This document shows positions 1-8,597 of a stretch of 30,352 nt of DNA, one piece after another; the stretch's first letter is position 1, and each line of letters opens with the position of its first letter. The notes beneath the pieces were generated by a model. It made no database searches, was not told the DNA's origin, and was given only the letters and a program-made list of their open reading frames with translations. This DNA is from CAZXCQ01 sp964639275 (lineage in GTDB: Bacteria > Desulfobacterota > DSM-4660 > Desulfatiglandales > Desulfatiglandaceae), in the NCBI GenBank assembly GCA_964639275.1, contig CAZXCQ010000040.1, positions 1 through 30,352 on the forward strand, in the 5' to 3' direction. The translations under genes and the position numbers were made by a program.

Positions 1-13
1 TCTTGTCATTTTC

Positions 14-50
14 CCTGACCCTGAACGCTGAACCCGGAACCTGTGAACGC
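14..50. repeat. Degenerate TGAACC-type intergenic repeat
   Basis: A short run of imperfect 7-8 nt units built on CTGAACC lies directly upstream of the dctP ribosome binding site. The same unit recurs near 24590-24680 and 25664-25745, and as a fragment near 20185-20200. No coding capacity is evident. Confidence 0.6.
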
Positions 51-79
51 ATACACAAAAACAAAGGAGGTGGTAATTT

Positions 80-1114
80 ATGAAAAGATTATTCTTGATT
101 CCAATGTTTGCCGTAGTGTTGGGTGGGTTGGTTTTGGGTGTTTGTACCGGACCGGCTTTAGCAAAAAAGGCCATAGAACTAAAGCTTTCTCACATGGACC
201 CCGCCGGTTCCAAGGTTGACAAGGTTTTTCACCGGTGGGCCGATAAGATAAAGAAGGATAGCAAGGGCAGACTTAAGATCCGGATCATTCCCGGAGCGGT
301 CCTGGTCAATGCATTTGAGACCTATCAGGGTGTCGAGAAGGGCGTTACCGATATCGGTGGGAGTTTTCGCTATTCTCGAAAAGGTGCGGAACTGACGGGA
401 CTCATTTCCATGTTTTTTGCCGGGATACCGGATGGGGCTACCAGCACACGTATTCTGGACGAGATACGGAAGAAGTTTCCCGCCTACGATAAAGAATGGC
501 AGGGAGTCAAGGAGTTGTTTGTGATCGCCATTGGTCCTGCCACCCTCGTCACCAAATCAAAGCCGCTTCGTACCCTGGACGATATCAAGGGTTTACAAAT
601 AAGGATCCCAGTAAGGGAGGCAGCTGAAATGCTCCAGGCACTGGGAGGGACTCCAGTTGGTATGCCGATGAGTGAATTGCTGATCAGCCTGCAAAAAGGC
701 ACAGTGGATGGCGCCAGTGTTCAACTGTATGCCATTGAATCATTCAAGCTCGCTCCCATGGCAAAGTACTGCACACTCTTTAGCCTGTATAACCCTTCCA
801 ACTACTTTGTCGCAATGAACTGGGATCGCTGGAAGGAACTCCCCCCGGACCTCCAGAAAGTGATCGATGATAGTCGCGAATGGTTCAAGGCAGAAATGGT
901 GAAGGCCTATGATAACGGGGACAAGGGCAGTGTTGGCTGGGCCAAAAAGAAGGGGATGAAGTTCACCAAACTCAGCCCGGAGGAGCGAAAAAAATGGCTT
1001 GGGGTCATAGGGCCTGTCCAGGATCGCCTGGCAAAAGACCTTGACAGCAGAGGATATCCGGCGACGGAAGTACTCAAGTTTATACGCGAACGTATGGACG
1101 AATACATCAAATAA
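80..1114 (+). CDS. dctP: TRAP transporter substrate-binding protein, DctP family
   Basis: This is the periplasmic solute receptor of a tripartite ATP-independent periplasmic transporter. It captures a substrate, usually a carboxylate, and hands it to the DctQM permease. The 344-aa protein starts with a classic signal peptide (MKR, a hydrophobic stretch at about residues 4-26, and an ALA-KK cleavage region). Near residues 171-177 it has GLQIRIP, where the conserved arginine (R175) of the family contacts the substrate carboxylate, followed by a GGTPVGMP segment. The start is fixed by an AGGAGG 9 nt upstream. Length is normal for DctP. Two hairpins separate it from dctQ. The substrate is not readable from sequence, but nearby acyl-CoA ligases and beta-oxidation genes suggest an organic acid. 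Confidence 0.93.
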   Translation: MKRLFLIPMFAVVLGGLVLGVCTGPALAKKAIELKLSHMDPAGSKVDKVFHRWADKIKKDSKGRLKIRIIPGAVLVNAFETYQGVEKGVTDIGGSFRYSRKGAELTGLISMFFAGIPDGATSTRILDEIRKKFPAYDKEWQGVKELFVIAIGPATLVTKSKPLRTLDDIKGLQIRIPVREAAEMLQALGGTPVGMPMSELLISLQKGTVDGASVQLYAIESFKLAPMAKYCTLFSLYNPSNYFVAMNWDRWKELPPDLQKVIDDSREWFKAEMVKAYDNGDKGSVGWAKKKGMKFTKLSPEERKKWLGVIGPVQDRLAKDLDSRGYPATEVLKFIRERMDEYIK

Positions 1115-1145
1115 GATCAGAGAGCAGTTTCTAGTCTGCATATTT

Positions 1146-1202
1146 CCGCTCTCCCGGGCCACAGCGAGGCTTGGGAGAGCGGGTCGCAATAGCATTTATT
1201 GC
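1146..1202 (+). other. Tandem stem-loops in the dctP-dctQ gap
   Basis: A perfect 10-bp stem (1146-1155 with 1173-1182, 17-nt loop) is followed at once by a 6-bp stem (1186-1191 with 1197-1202, 5-nt loop). No T-run follows, so neither is a plain terminator. In many transport operons such stems protect the 3' end of the binding-protein message or attenuate the permease genes, giving an excess of binding protein; that role is inferred here. Confidence 0.6.
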
Positions 1203-1287
1203 AAGGCCCGGAGGATACGGAGCAACAGTAGCCCTGGGCAGAGGTGAATATGAGTGATGCCCCGGCAGGGGGAGGGGGTTTTGAGAG

Positions 1288-1779
1288 ATGTCTTTTTGGC
1301 TGAAACTTGATCGGTTGGTCATGAAGACGGTGATTATAATCGCCGGTGTTTGCCTGGTAATCATGGTGGGTTGTGTTGTTGCCAACGTTATTGGCCGTGG
1401 TCTTTTTGAGGCACCCATATATGGAACGGTCGAGATTGTTAGCCTGGGCGGACTTTTTGTGATCTCCTTTGCTATCGGCTATACAGAACGAAAAGAAAGC
1501 CATATTGTTATTCGGATACTGGTCAGCAGGCTCCCGGAGCGGATTCGGTCAGTTCTGGCGGCTGTCAGTTTCTTTTTCACCCTGTGTATCGTTGCCCTGC
1601 TGGTATGGGGTGGTTTTTGGATGGCCATGGATGATGCGACAACACCCGGCGCCACGACGTATGTGCTCCATCTGAGCAAGGCCCCCTTTAGATTTACCTG
1701 GGTTGTGGGTTGTCTGGTCCTCTGGGGATTTCTTTTCCACCACTTTATTGAGGCGCTGGGTCAGGTGAGGAAAAAATGA
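1288..1779 (+). CDS. dctQ: TRAP transporter small permease, DctQ family
   Basis: This is the small membrane subunit of the TRAP transporter. It helps couple the DctP receptor to the DctM ion-driven translocator. The 163-aa protein has the length and four-helix pattern of DctQ: hydrophobic stretches at about residues 11-34, 46-66, 87-110 and 131-152, and a charged loop (YTERKESH) after the second helix. It sits 173 bp after dctP, and its stop overlaps the dctM start by 4 bp (ATGA), showing translational coupling with dctM. I found no in-frame alternative start upstream; a purine-rich GGGGGAGGGGG tract and GAGAG precede the ATG. Confidence 0.88.
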   Translation: MSFWLKLDRLVMKTVIIIAGVCLVIMVGCVVANVIGRGLFEAPIYGTVEIVSLGGLFVISFAIGYTERKESHIVIRILVSRLPERIRSVLAAVSFFFTLCIVALLVWGGFWMAMDDATTPGATTYVLHLSKAPFRFTWVVGCLVLWGFLFHHFIEALGQVRKK

Positions 1780-3077
1780 GCCCGTTTACGATCGGTATTA
1801 TTGGTATACTTGTTGTCCTTTTCCTGCTGTTTTGTGGGTTTCCAATTGGCTTTGCCATGATGCTGGTGGGCTTTTTCGGGACCACGTATTTGGTCAATTC
1901 GACTGCGGCACTTCATGTGATAGCGACTGAACCGTTTAACGTCATATCCAGTTACGATTATCAGGTACTCCCCCTCTTTTTGCTGACGGCCTCTGTCTGC
2001 CTCAGCGCAGGGCTGGGCAGAAGCCTCTTGAGGCTGGCCTACAACCTGGTGGGACGTCTTCCTGGCGGTCTAGCAATGGCTACCATCGGGGCATGCGGTC
2101 TCTTTTCTGCTGTCAGCGCATCGAGCATTGCCACAGCGGTCACCATAGGGACGGCGGCCATACCTGAAATGAGATCATACAAATACGACAGTGCGCTGGC
2201 TACCGGTTGTGTTGCGGCTGGCGGGACGTTAGGCATACTTATCCCGCCAAGCGCGATCCTCATTATTTATGGAATTCTCACCGAGACATCAATCGCCGAG
2301 CTTTTTATCGCCGGTATGATTCCCGGGGTGATCCTGACGTTGCTGTTTATGGGGATGATTTACGTCCATGCACGACTGAAACCCACGCTTGCCCCCCCGG
2401 GACCGAGTACGAGCATAAAAGAAAAGCTACTGGCTCTCAGCGAGTGTACCGAAATCGGGGTGTTGATCGTGTTGGTACTGGCGGGAATTATTATTGGCTG
2501 GTTTACTCCCACCGAAGCCGGGGGGATTGCGGCCTTTGGCAGTATCATCGTAACGCTCATCCGAAGACGGCTTACCTGGCAAGGATTCAAAGATGCTATT
2601 GTGGATACCGTGATAAACACAGGGATGATCTTCATGGTCTTGATCGGTGCGTTTGTCATGAATACCTTTATCGCCATGAGCACCATCCCCATGGAGCTCG
2701 CAGAGATGGTAACCGGTTTCGGATTGCCTCCCCTCTTTGTGATAGGGCTGATCATGGCATTATATGTGGTACTTGGCTGTGTGATTGACACGATGTCCAT
2801 GATCTTTCTGACCATCCCCATCTTCTTTCCCGTGGTCACAAACCTAGGCTTTGACGCCGTATGGTTTGGGGTAATTATTGTGCTGGTCACGGAGATCGCA
2901 ATGATTACCCCACCGATCGGTATGAATGTCTATGTTATTGGCGGGATTGTCAAAGATGTGCCCATGGAGGTCATCTTCAAGGGGATATTGCCTTTCGTAG
3001 TGGTGGAGATCGCCTTTGTGATCTTCCTCATTGCCTTCCCTCAGGTGGCACTATTTTTGCCCGGTGTGATGAGGTAG
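1776..3077 (+). CDS. dctM: TRAP transporter large permease, DctM family
   Basis: This is the large integral membrane subunit that translocates the substrate, typically driven by a sodium gradient. The 433-aa protein is hydrophobic throughout with roughly a dozen membrane segments, the usual DctM size. Family signatures visible include GFPIGFAMMLVGF near the N-terminus, GTLGILIPPSAILIIYG around residues 150-165, FTPTEAGGIAAFGS around 243-256, and the C-terminal TPPIGMNVYVIGGI segment. It overlaps dctQ by 4 bp and closes the operon. A hairpin 30 bp downstream separates it from the convergent response regulator gene. Confidence 0.93.
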   Translation: MSPFTIGIIGILVVLFLLFCGFPIGFAMMLVGFFGTTYLVNSTAALHVIATEPFNVISSYDYQVLPLFLLTASVCLSAGLGRSLLRLAYNLVGRLPGGLAMATIGACGLFSAVSASSIATAVTIGTAAIPEMRSYKYDSALATGCVAAGGTLGILIPPSAILIIYGILTETSIAELFIAGMIPGVILTLLFMGMIYVHARLKPTLAPPGPSTSIKEKLLALSECTEIGVLIVLVLAGIIIGWFTPTEAGGIAAFGSIIVTLIRRRLTWQGFKDAIVDTVINTGMIFMVLIGAFVMNTFIAMSTIPMELAEMVTGFGLPPLFVIGLIMALYVVLGCVIDTMSMIFLTIPIFFPVVTNLGFDAVWFGVIIVLVTEIAMITPPIGMNVYVIGGIVKDVPMEVIFKGILPFVVVEIAFVIFLIAFPQVALFLPGVMR

Positions 3078-3103
3078 GCCCAAAGATCCTCCGTCATCCC
3101 GAT

Positions 3104-3137
3104 ACTCCCCCTGTTAGCAAAAGGCTAAAGGGAGGGT
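3104..3137. terminator. Stem-loop between convergent dctM and response regulator genes
   Basis: CCCT-G-TTAGC pairs with GCTAA-AGGG around an AAAAG loop, with one bulged G, and the stem extends imperfectly outward. It lies between two convergent genes, where a shared transcription end is expected. No clear T-run flanks it on either strand, so the terminator call is tentative. Confidence 0.35.
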
Positions 3138-3165
3138 GCCTTTACAGGTCTATCAAAGTCAGTTT

Positions 3166-3657
3166 CTAGATATAGTATGGAAATTTACTCCAGAAATCCT
3201 TGTCGTGTTCCTGCCAGTCAGGGCCGAATTTTTTGTCATAAAAGGAGGCAAACCGGTCAAACCAGCGCCACCAGAAATTCTTGCCCTTCTCCTTTGCTTC
3301 CAGAATATCATCAAGAAAGGTCCCGATGTTGACGATCTCTTCCTTGGGGATATAGCTGGCAGCCCCCTTCTTGTATGATTTCACGGTATCTTCAGGGCTG
3401 AGGGCATGGGCCGTCAACATGACTGCTATGATGTCTCGCTCGTTGGCAATATCCAGGAGCTTGTAACCGTCAACTCCCATGATGTCCAGGATCGCGATAT
3501 CAAAGTATTTGGTTTCAAGCAGTTCTTTTGCCTCTTCAAAGGTCTTTGCCTCATCCACATAACAGGTGGAGAGGAGTTCTTTTAGTGTCTCAAGAACATC
3601 GGGTTCATCGTCTACAACAAGAACCCTCTTTCCCTCCAAGCGTTTTAAACTCTTCAT
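3166..3657 (-). CDS. Single-domain response regulator with aromatic C-terminal tail
   Basis: This is a CheY-like receiver protein with no DNA-binding or enzymatic output domain. From the chosen start it is 163 aa. The acidic pair D16-D17 (VLVVDDE), phosphoacceptor D58 (AILDIMG), T82 (MLTAHA) and K105 (YIPKEE) are all present. After the receiver domain, a 40-residue tail is rich in Trp, Phe and Lys (NFWWRWFDRFASFYDKKF), which may bind a partner protein or a membrane. The open frame extends 33 codons upstream, but this ATG has GGAGGGA 8 nt before it and is where receiver similarity begins. No histidine kinase is nearby. Confidence 0.85.
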   Translation of the reverse strand: MKSLKRLEGKRVLVVDDEPDVLETLKELLSTCYVDEAKTFEEAKELLETKYFDIAILDIMGVDGYKLLDIANERDIIAVMLTAHALSPEDTVKSYKKGAASYIPKEEIVNIGTFLDDILEAKEKGKNFWWRWFDRFASFYDKKFGPDWQEHDKDFWSKFPYYI

Positions 3658-3779
3658 CTGAACACTCCCTCCTCCGGGTTCTAAACCTATTGATAACCCG
3701 GCAATATGTATGATAACAGGGCAGATTTCGTCAAGAAAAAACTGGGACCAGCCCACAGCTTCTGAGCCGCAAAGCTCTC

Positions 3780-5651
3780 TCAGACGATTTCCAATCGATA
3801 CCTGATCGTGTAACGGGTGAGGATTTCGTCTACCTTTTCTTTGATTTGGTCAGTTGAGGCCTTTGAACCCTTTTTGACGCTGATGGTGGCGAGCGAGCCG
3901 TGGACCTTGTCCTCACTGACCGTTACCTCAACCGAATCAACAATATCTCGTAAGAGGTCAAGTTCAGCCTGGTAGACCCCCTTGATGGCCTCCCAGCGCA
4001 AGGCCGGTTTAAATATTTTGCCCACGGGGGTAAGCGGCATCTGATCGAGGATAAAGACCTGTTTTGGGACGGCGGCGCGTTCACCCACTTGCTTTTTGAG
4101 ATAGTCGAGGATCTGCTCTTCCGAAAGATCCGCGCCTTCCTGGAGTTGGACATAGGCGACGGGGATCTCTCCAGCGTGGGGATCAGGCCGGCCAACCGCG
4201 GCCGCAACCTGCACCCCTTCAAGCCGATAAAGCGGCTCTTCGATGGCTGCGGGATCAATATTGTGGCCGCCCCGGATGATCAGTTCTTTCTTTCGGCCCG
4301 TCAGCCAGAAATAGCCGTCCGAGTCTTGTCGTCCAAGGTCACCCGTATTAAACCACCCCTCCTTTGCCCAGATCCCCTCGTTATGGGCCTCGTCAAGATA
4401 GCCATTAAAGACATTGGGTCCCTTTATGCAGATAGAACCGATCTCATCGGTCCCGGCCTCGCGGACAAACTTGTTCTCTTCGTCAACGACAAAGACCTTC
4501 ATCTGATTGTATGGAAGCCGGATACCAATGGATCCGATCTTCTGCTCCCCATAGTAAGGGTTAACCGAAGAGGCACAGGCCCCCTCGGTGAGGCCATATC
4601 CCTCTATGAGCTTCATGCCGGTGTGGGCCTCAAAACGTTTGAAAAGCTCCACCGACAGGGGGGCGGCCCCACAGACGGCGTAGCGAAGTGACGAAATGTC
4701 GGCATCGCCCTTTGGGATATCCAGGAGGACCGAGAGGACCGTTGGAACCGATGAAAAGGTAACCGCCTTGTAGTACTCCACGATCTTATAAAAGTTCTGC
4801 ATGACCGACGGGTCCCGGTAGCCCAGCACGCCCAGGATAACCACGTGGCCCCCATAGGAGAAGGGTGCAGAGCCGGTCACCGTGGTCGCGTTGACGTGAA
4901 AAAGGGGGAGCCCGCACAGACACGTCTCACCGGTCCTCAGATCAACGCCCTTTGACATGACAAAAGACATCGCGGCCTCATTAAAATGGGTGTGTGGTGC
5001 AAGTTTGGGGGTCCCCGTGGTCCCGCCCGTGTGGTACATGGATGCCATGTCCTGCGGGTCGATCACGCGACCCGAATCCAGTTTGTCGCCGTTGTACCGG
5101 CTTACCATTTCGTCATAGCCATAGATCCCCTCATTCTCATCGCTGGGTCCCATGACCCGGATAATCGCCTTGAGATCAGGCAGGTCTTTTCGCACGACAG
5201 AGACCTTTTCCCAGATGTCGGATCCCTTAAATTGGCCCAAGGCCACCAGGACCCTGGTCCCGGCAGCCAGGCAGATATCCCTGATGGTGGAGGCTTCCAG
5301 CAGTGGGTTTATGGGGTTCACGATCCCGGCGGCCTCCCCTCCCCACAGGATGTAATGGGTCTGGGGGAGGTTGGGAAGGAGGTAGGAAACCACGTCCCTC
5401 GGGCCGATTCCTATATCATAAAATAGGTTTGCCGTTTGTGTGACCCGCGACAGGAATTCACCATAGGTTACCCGAGTTGGGGTCTTATAGTGTTCACCCG
5501 AAAGAAAAAAACTGATGGCGCCTGCATCCGGGTCAATAGACGCCCCATGTTTTATCAGATCGTAGGTGTTAAAAAATTCCATACGCTCTTCGATAGGGAC
5601 CTTTTCAAATTCTTCCACATCTGCCACCGTCCTGATTTTGAGTTTCTCCAT
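3780..5651 (-). CDS. AMP-dependent acyl-CoA ligase (long form)
   Basis: This adenylate-forming enzyme activates a carboxylic acid with ATP and CoA to an acyl-CoA. The 623-aa protein has the ATP-binding loop HTGGTTGTPK (residues 207-216), GYGLTE (351-356), FNTGDLG with the ribose-binding Asp (434-440), the hinge region TGRKKELIIRGGHNID (451-466), and the C-terminal catalytic lysine in TPVGKIFKP (K545). It runs about 60 residues beyond a typical FadD, ending in a lysine-rich tail. The frame is open 72 codons further upstream, but this ATG follows AGGAGG and that extension crosses a palindrome. It lies downstream of the MerR gene on the same strand. The substrate is unknown. Confidence 0.9.
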   Translation of the reverse strand: MEKLKIRTVADVEEFEKVPIEERMEFFNTYDLIKHGASIDPDAGAISFFLSGEHYKTPTRVTYGEFLSRVTQTANLFYDIGIGPRDVVSYLLPNLPQTHYILWGGEAAGIVNPINPLLEASTIRDICLAAGTRVLVALGQFKGSDIWEKVSVVRKDLPDLKAIIRVMGPSDENEGIYGYDEMVSRYNGDKLDSGRVIDPQDMASMYHTGGTTGTPKLAPHTHFNEAAMSFVMSKGVDLRTGETCLCGLPLFHVNATTVTGSAPFSYGGHVVILGVLGYRDPSVMQNFYKIVEYYKAVTFSSVPTVLSVLLDIPKGDADISSLRYAVCGAAPLSVELFKRFEAHTGMKLIEGYGLTEGACASSVNPYYGEQKIGSIGIRLPYNQMKVFVVDEENKFVREAGTDEIGSICIKGPNVFNGYLDEAHNEGIWAKEGWFNTGDLGRQDSDGYFWLTGRKKELIIRGGHNIDPAAIEEPLYRLEGVQVAAAVGRPDPHAGEIPVAYVQLQEGADLSEEQILDYLKKQVGERAAVPKQVFILDQMPLTPVGKIFKPALRWEAIKGVYQAELDLLRDIVDSVEVTVSEDKVHGSLATISVKKGSKASTDQIKEKVDEILTRYTIRYRLEIV

Positions 5652-5733
5652 GGATTTTTCCTCCTCCTTTTGCAGACGTTCAACGGGGTTATGGGGTAAC
5701 TTCTCAAACTGTAACACAAGCCCTTTGAAACCC

Positions 5734-5764
5734 GGGCAATGGGGATTCCGAACCCCCATTGCCC
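5734..5764 (-). other. Perfect 11-bp hairpin between MerR and ligase genes
   Basis: GGGCAATGGGG (5734-5744) pairs exactly with CCCCATTGCCC (5754-5764) around a 9-nt loop. It lies in the 145-bp gap between the MerR-type gene and the downstream ligase. There is no T-run in the direction of transcription, so it may be an mRNA processing or attenuation structure. Confidence 0.5.
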
Positions 5765-5796
5765 TCTCCAAGTGCCAATTTTGAAAAAAGCTAAGT

Positions 5797-6642
5797 TCAT
5801 ACCTCCCAGATATCGTCAGGTGGCTGGGCTTCAACTTCTCCCTCGATGAGCCTGGCAAAGAGTGCACTTTCCTCCCTGATCAACTTGCGATAGAGATGGT
5901 AAAAAAAGACGCTCATGAGCTCTCTTCCCCGTATACCCCGTTCCAGGTTTTGTTCGGGTGTGAACTTGTCCAGACTGGTCTGGAGGAAATTCATGTGCGC
6001 TATCACGGCTATTTCCCGAAATTTTTCCGTATAGCCCCTGACATATTCAGGGTCAAAACCGTCTTTGGGTCCGAAACCGGCCCGATCCATATCAACCATT
6101 AGTTTTCCAATAATGACATCATCCTGGGAATAGACCTTCTGCCCATTACGCAATTCGGCGGTGATAACCCCCCACCTTTCAAATCTGGCCAGCCATTTGG
6201 GTCCAAGACCGGTTGTCTGACAGAAGGCCTCCTCCCCCACGATTTCGTTTTCGAGGAGCTGATCAACGGGTCTAAAATACTCGGTCCGCAGCTCCAGGAG
6301 CGACTGCAGTTCGGGTGACTTGCTGTGATGCTTTACGATCTTTTTGATGAGGGAGAGGGGCAGGAAAAAGTGATCCTGGATTTGCTTGATCAGATGGATT
6401 CGTTCTACATGGCCCTTGTTATACTCCGCCACGTTCTTGGCCTTTTTCCGGGGTTTGGGGATGAGGCCTTCGCGAACATAGTAATGGATGGTCTCTTTAG
6501 GAACTCCGGTCTTTTTGGAAAGCTCGCTGATCTTCACTTTTGCACGCAGGTTTGGGTTGACGAGTGGGGTCAGGAGATAGCAAGTGAAATGAATGGTATT
6601 CAATCCGAGAGACCTTGTCAACAAAGATTTTGCCCCTAACAT
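5797..6642 (-). CDS. MerR-family transcriptional regulator
   Basis: This is a DNA-binding regulator with a winged helix-turn-helix near the N-terminus: KISELSKKTGVPKETIHYY, then VREGLIPKP, the typical MerR layout. The roughly 210-residue C-terminal part has no metal-binding cysteine signature and is probably an effector-binding or dimerisation region. The gene is flanked on both sides by acyl-CoA ligase genes, so control of acyl-CoA metabolism by an acyl-CoA-type effector is plausible but inferred. The start is uncertain. The ATG at 6642 gives 281 aa but lacks a clear ribosome binding site and sits 7 nt from the palindrome. A GTG at 6537 begins right at the conserved domain. Confidence 0.85.
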   Translation of the reverse strand: MLGAKSLLTRSLGLNTIHFTCYLLTPLVNPNLRAKVKISELSKKTGVPKETIHYYVREGLIPKPRKKAKNVAEYNKGHVERIHLIKQIQDHFFLPLSLIKKIVKHHSKSPELQSLLELRTEYFRPVDQLLENEIVGEEAFCQTTGLGPKWLARFERWGVITAELRNGQKVYSQDDVIIGKLMVDMDRAGFGPKDGFDPEYVRGYTEKFREIAVIAHMNFLQTSLDKFTPEQNLERGIRGRELMSVFFYHLYRKLIREESALFARLIEGEVEAQPPDDIWEV

Positions 6643-6649
6643 CGAAATT

Positions 6650-6677
6650 ATTTTATTGACAATATTATCAATAAAAT
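6650..6677. promoter_or_regulatory. Palindromic AT-rich operator candidate in divergent promoter region
   Basis: ATTTTATTGA and TCAATAAAAT are perfect 10-bp inverted arms around an 8-nt spacer. The element lies between the divergent MerR-type gene and the second acyl-CoA ligase. It contains TTGACA (6656-6661), followed 16 nt later by TATAGG on the plus strand; on the minus strand a TATAAT overlaps its outer edge. Overlap of a dyad with promoter elements is what an autoregulated MerR-type switch would show. Confidence 0.6.
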
Positions 6678-6816
6678 TATAGGGTTTGATGTCTCATAGG
6701 CCCCCAGGTTTTTCATTGAGCGTATAGCAATACTACACAGAAGGCATTGGGACAAAAAATGTCCCATGCGTTCGCCGAAGTCTTTCGGACATTCAGGAAT
6801 TCAGGGGACAAAAAAG

Positions 6817-8484
6817 ATGGATAATAGACCCTGGCAACGCCACTATGACTATGATGTGCCCACCACGATCCGCTACCCCAGGATACCGGCCCACCAGTTG
6901 ATGCAGGTCTCGCTAAATGCCTATCCTGACAAGCCGGCCCTCAACTTTTATGGCACCGAGACCACCTTCTGGGAGTTGCGGGAACAGGTCCTGCGAATGG
7001 CCAGTGCCCTGGGGGGCCTGGGTGTCCGAAAGAACGACCGGGTCGGGCTGCACCTTCCCACCTCTCCCCAGTATGTCATCGCGTATCATGCCACCCTGAG
7101 CCTTGGGGCCATTGTCGTGAATCTCAATCCCATGTATACGACCGAAGAGCTAAAGGCCCTGGTCCAGGATACCGGGATTACCACGCTGGTGACCTTTGGC
7201 ATGATGCTCCCGATTATTAGACCCCTGTGTCAGGCCGTGGAGATCCCCCGGGTTGTGGTAACCAAGATCACTGACTTCATCGATGGTATGGGAAAGAGCA
7301 CCCCGGAGGAACTGGAACTGGAGGAGGGCTGGCACCATTTTTCCCTTCTTCTGGAGGGTTGCTCTGATCAGCGGGTCCCCCGGGTGGAGATCGCTCCCAC
7401 GGATCCCGCCCTGATCCAGTTTACCGGAGGGACCACCGGAATCCCCAAGGGGGCGGTCCTGACCCACGCCAACCTGGTGGCCGCGACCTTGCAGATCTCG
7501 CTGTGGGGCGGGAGCACAGCCAGGCTCACCCCGCCCGAGAGGCGCTCTGTTATGGCCGTGCTCCCCTATTTTCATGTCTATGGCACAATTGTCGTCATGA
7601 GCTGGGCGCTCTTTAACTGCTCCACCCAGATACTGGTCCCGCGGTTTGAAATCGAAGAGTTTATGGGGATCCTGGGAGGATTTGATGAGATTGCCTTTTT
7701 CCCTTCTGTCCCCACCATGATCAACGCCATCATAAACCACCCCAAGGCCCCCGAGCTGAATCTGGATCGGAAACTGGGTATGTTGAACTCGGGTGCTGCC
7801 CCCATGCCGGTGGAACTCATCGATCAGGTTACGGACATGGGAATCTTCTACACCGAGGGATGGGGAATGAGCGAGACCACCTCGCTGGGGATAAGCAATC
7901 CGCTTCTGGGCCTAAAGAAAGTCGGGAGCATTGGTGTCCCCTGGCCCGACACGGATGTGAAGCTGGTGGACGTTGATGAGGGAAAAGAAGAGGTGCCCAG
8001 GGGAGAACCGGGGGAGATCGTGATCAAGAGTCCCCTGGTCATGAAGGAATACTGGAATAACCCGGAGGAGACCGCCGGGCAACTCAAGGATGGATGGCTT
8101 TCCACGGGCGATATCGCGGTGCGTGACGAGGACGATTATTTCTTTATCGTGGACAGAAAAAAGGATATGATCATCGCAGGGGGTTACAATATCTACCCCC
8201 GCGAGATCGACGAGGTACTCTATCAGCATCCCAAGATCCAGGATGCCGTTGCGGTTGGGGTGCCTGATGCGTACCGGGGAGAGACGGTAAAGGCCTTTGT
8301 TGTCCCGAAGGAAGGAGAATCGTTAAGCGAGGAAGAGATATTCGAATTTTGCAAGGATAGGCTGGCTGCATACAAGAGACCAAAGCTCGTGGAGTTTAGG
8401 GATTGCCTTCCCAGGTCGGTGGTGGGGAAGATCCTCCGCAAGGAACTGCGGGCCCAGGAAGAGGCCAGGCGGAAAAAAACGTAA
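6817..8484 (+). CDS. Long-chain-type acyl-CoA ligase (FadD-like)
   Basis: This second adenylate-forming ligase converts a fatty or aromatic acid to its CoA thioester, the entry step to beta-oxidation. The 555-aa protein has FTGGTTGIPKG (202-212), EGWGMSE (347-353), LSTGDIA (428-434), DRKKDMIIAGGYNIYP (446-461) and the catalytic lysine in SVVGKIL (K538). An upstream in-frame ATG at 6766 would add 17 residues. I prefer 6817 because WQRHYD.DVP is the normal N-terminus for this group and AGGGGA precedes it. It is transcribed away from the MerR-type gene across the palindrome and heads the beta-oxidation gene run. Substrate range cannot be read from sequence. Confidence 0.9.
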   Translation: MDNRPWQRHYDYDVPTTIRYPRIPAHQLMQVSLNAYPDKPALNFYGTETTFWELREQVLRMASALGGLGVRKNDRVGLHLPTSPQYVIAYHATLSLGAIVVNLNPMYTTEELKALVQDTGITTLVTFGMMLPIIRPLCQAVEIPRVVVTKITDFIDGMGKSTPEELELEEGWHHFSLLLEGCSDQRVPRVEIAPTDPALIQFTGGTTGIPKGAVLTHANLVAATLQISLWGGSTARLTPPERRSVMAVLPYFHVYGTIVVMSWALFNCSTQILVPRFEIEEFMGILGGFDEIAFFPSVPTMINAIINHPKAPELNLDRKLGMLNSGAAPMPVELIDQVTDMGIFYTEGWGMSETTSLGISNPLLGLKKVGSIGVPWPDTDVKLVDVDEGKEEVPRGEPGEIVIKSPLVMKEYWNNPEETAGQLKDGWLSTGDIAVRDEDDYFFIVDRKKDMIIAGGYNIYPREIDEVLYQHPKIQDAVAVGVPDAYRGETVKAFVVPKEGESLSEEEIFEFCKDRLAAYKRPKLVEFRDCLPRSVVGKILRKELRAQEEARRKKT

Positions 8485-8489
8485 GGATT

Positions 8490-8567
8490 TTGGAATGCGG
8501 AATGCGGAGTGCGGAACGAACCACTATCAACGGGCAACGAGTAACGGGCATCCGGCATCCAATAGGT
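8490..8567. repeat. Low-complexity intergenic repeat (ATGCGGA / AACGGGC units)
   Basis: Imperfect tandem units (GGAATGC, GGAATGC, GGAGTGC, then CAACGGG / TAACGGG / CATCCGG) fill the 113-bp gap between the ligase and the hydratase-dehydrogenase gene. They resemble in period, though not in sequence, the TGAACC repeats elsewhere in the window. Confidence 0.5.
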
Positions 8568-8597
8568 AATGCCAGAAAAGGAGGGAAATCATAGAGC

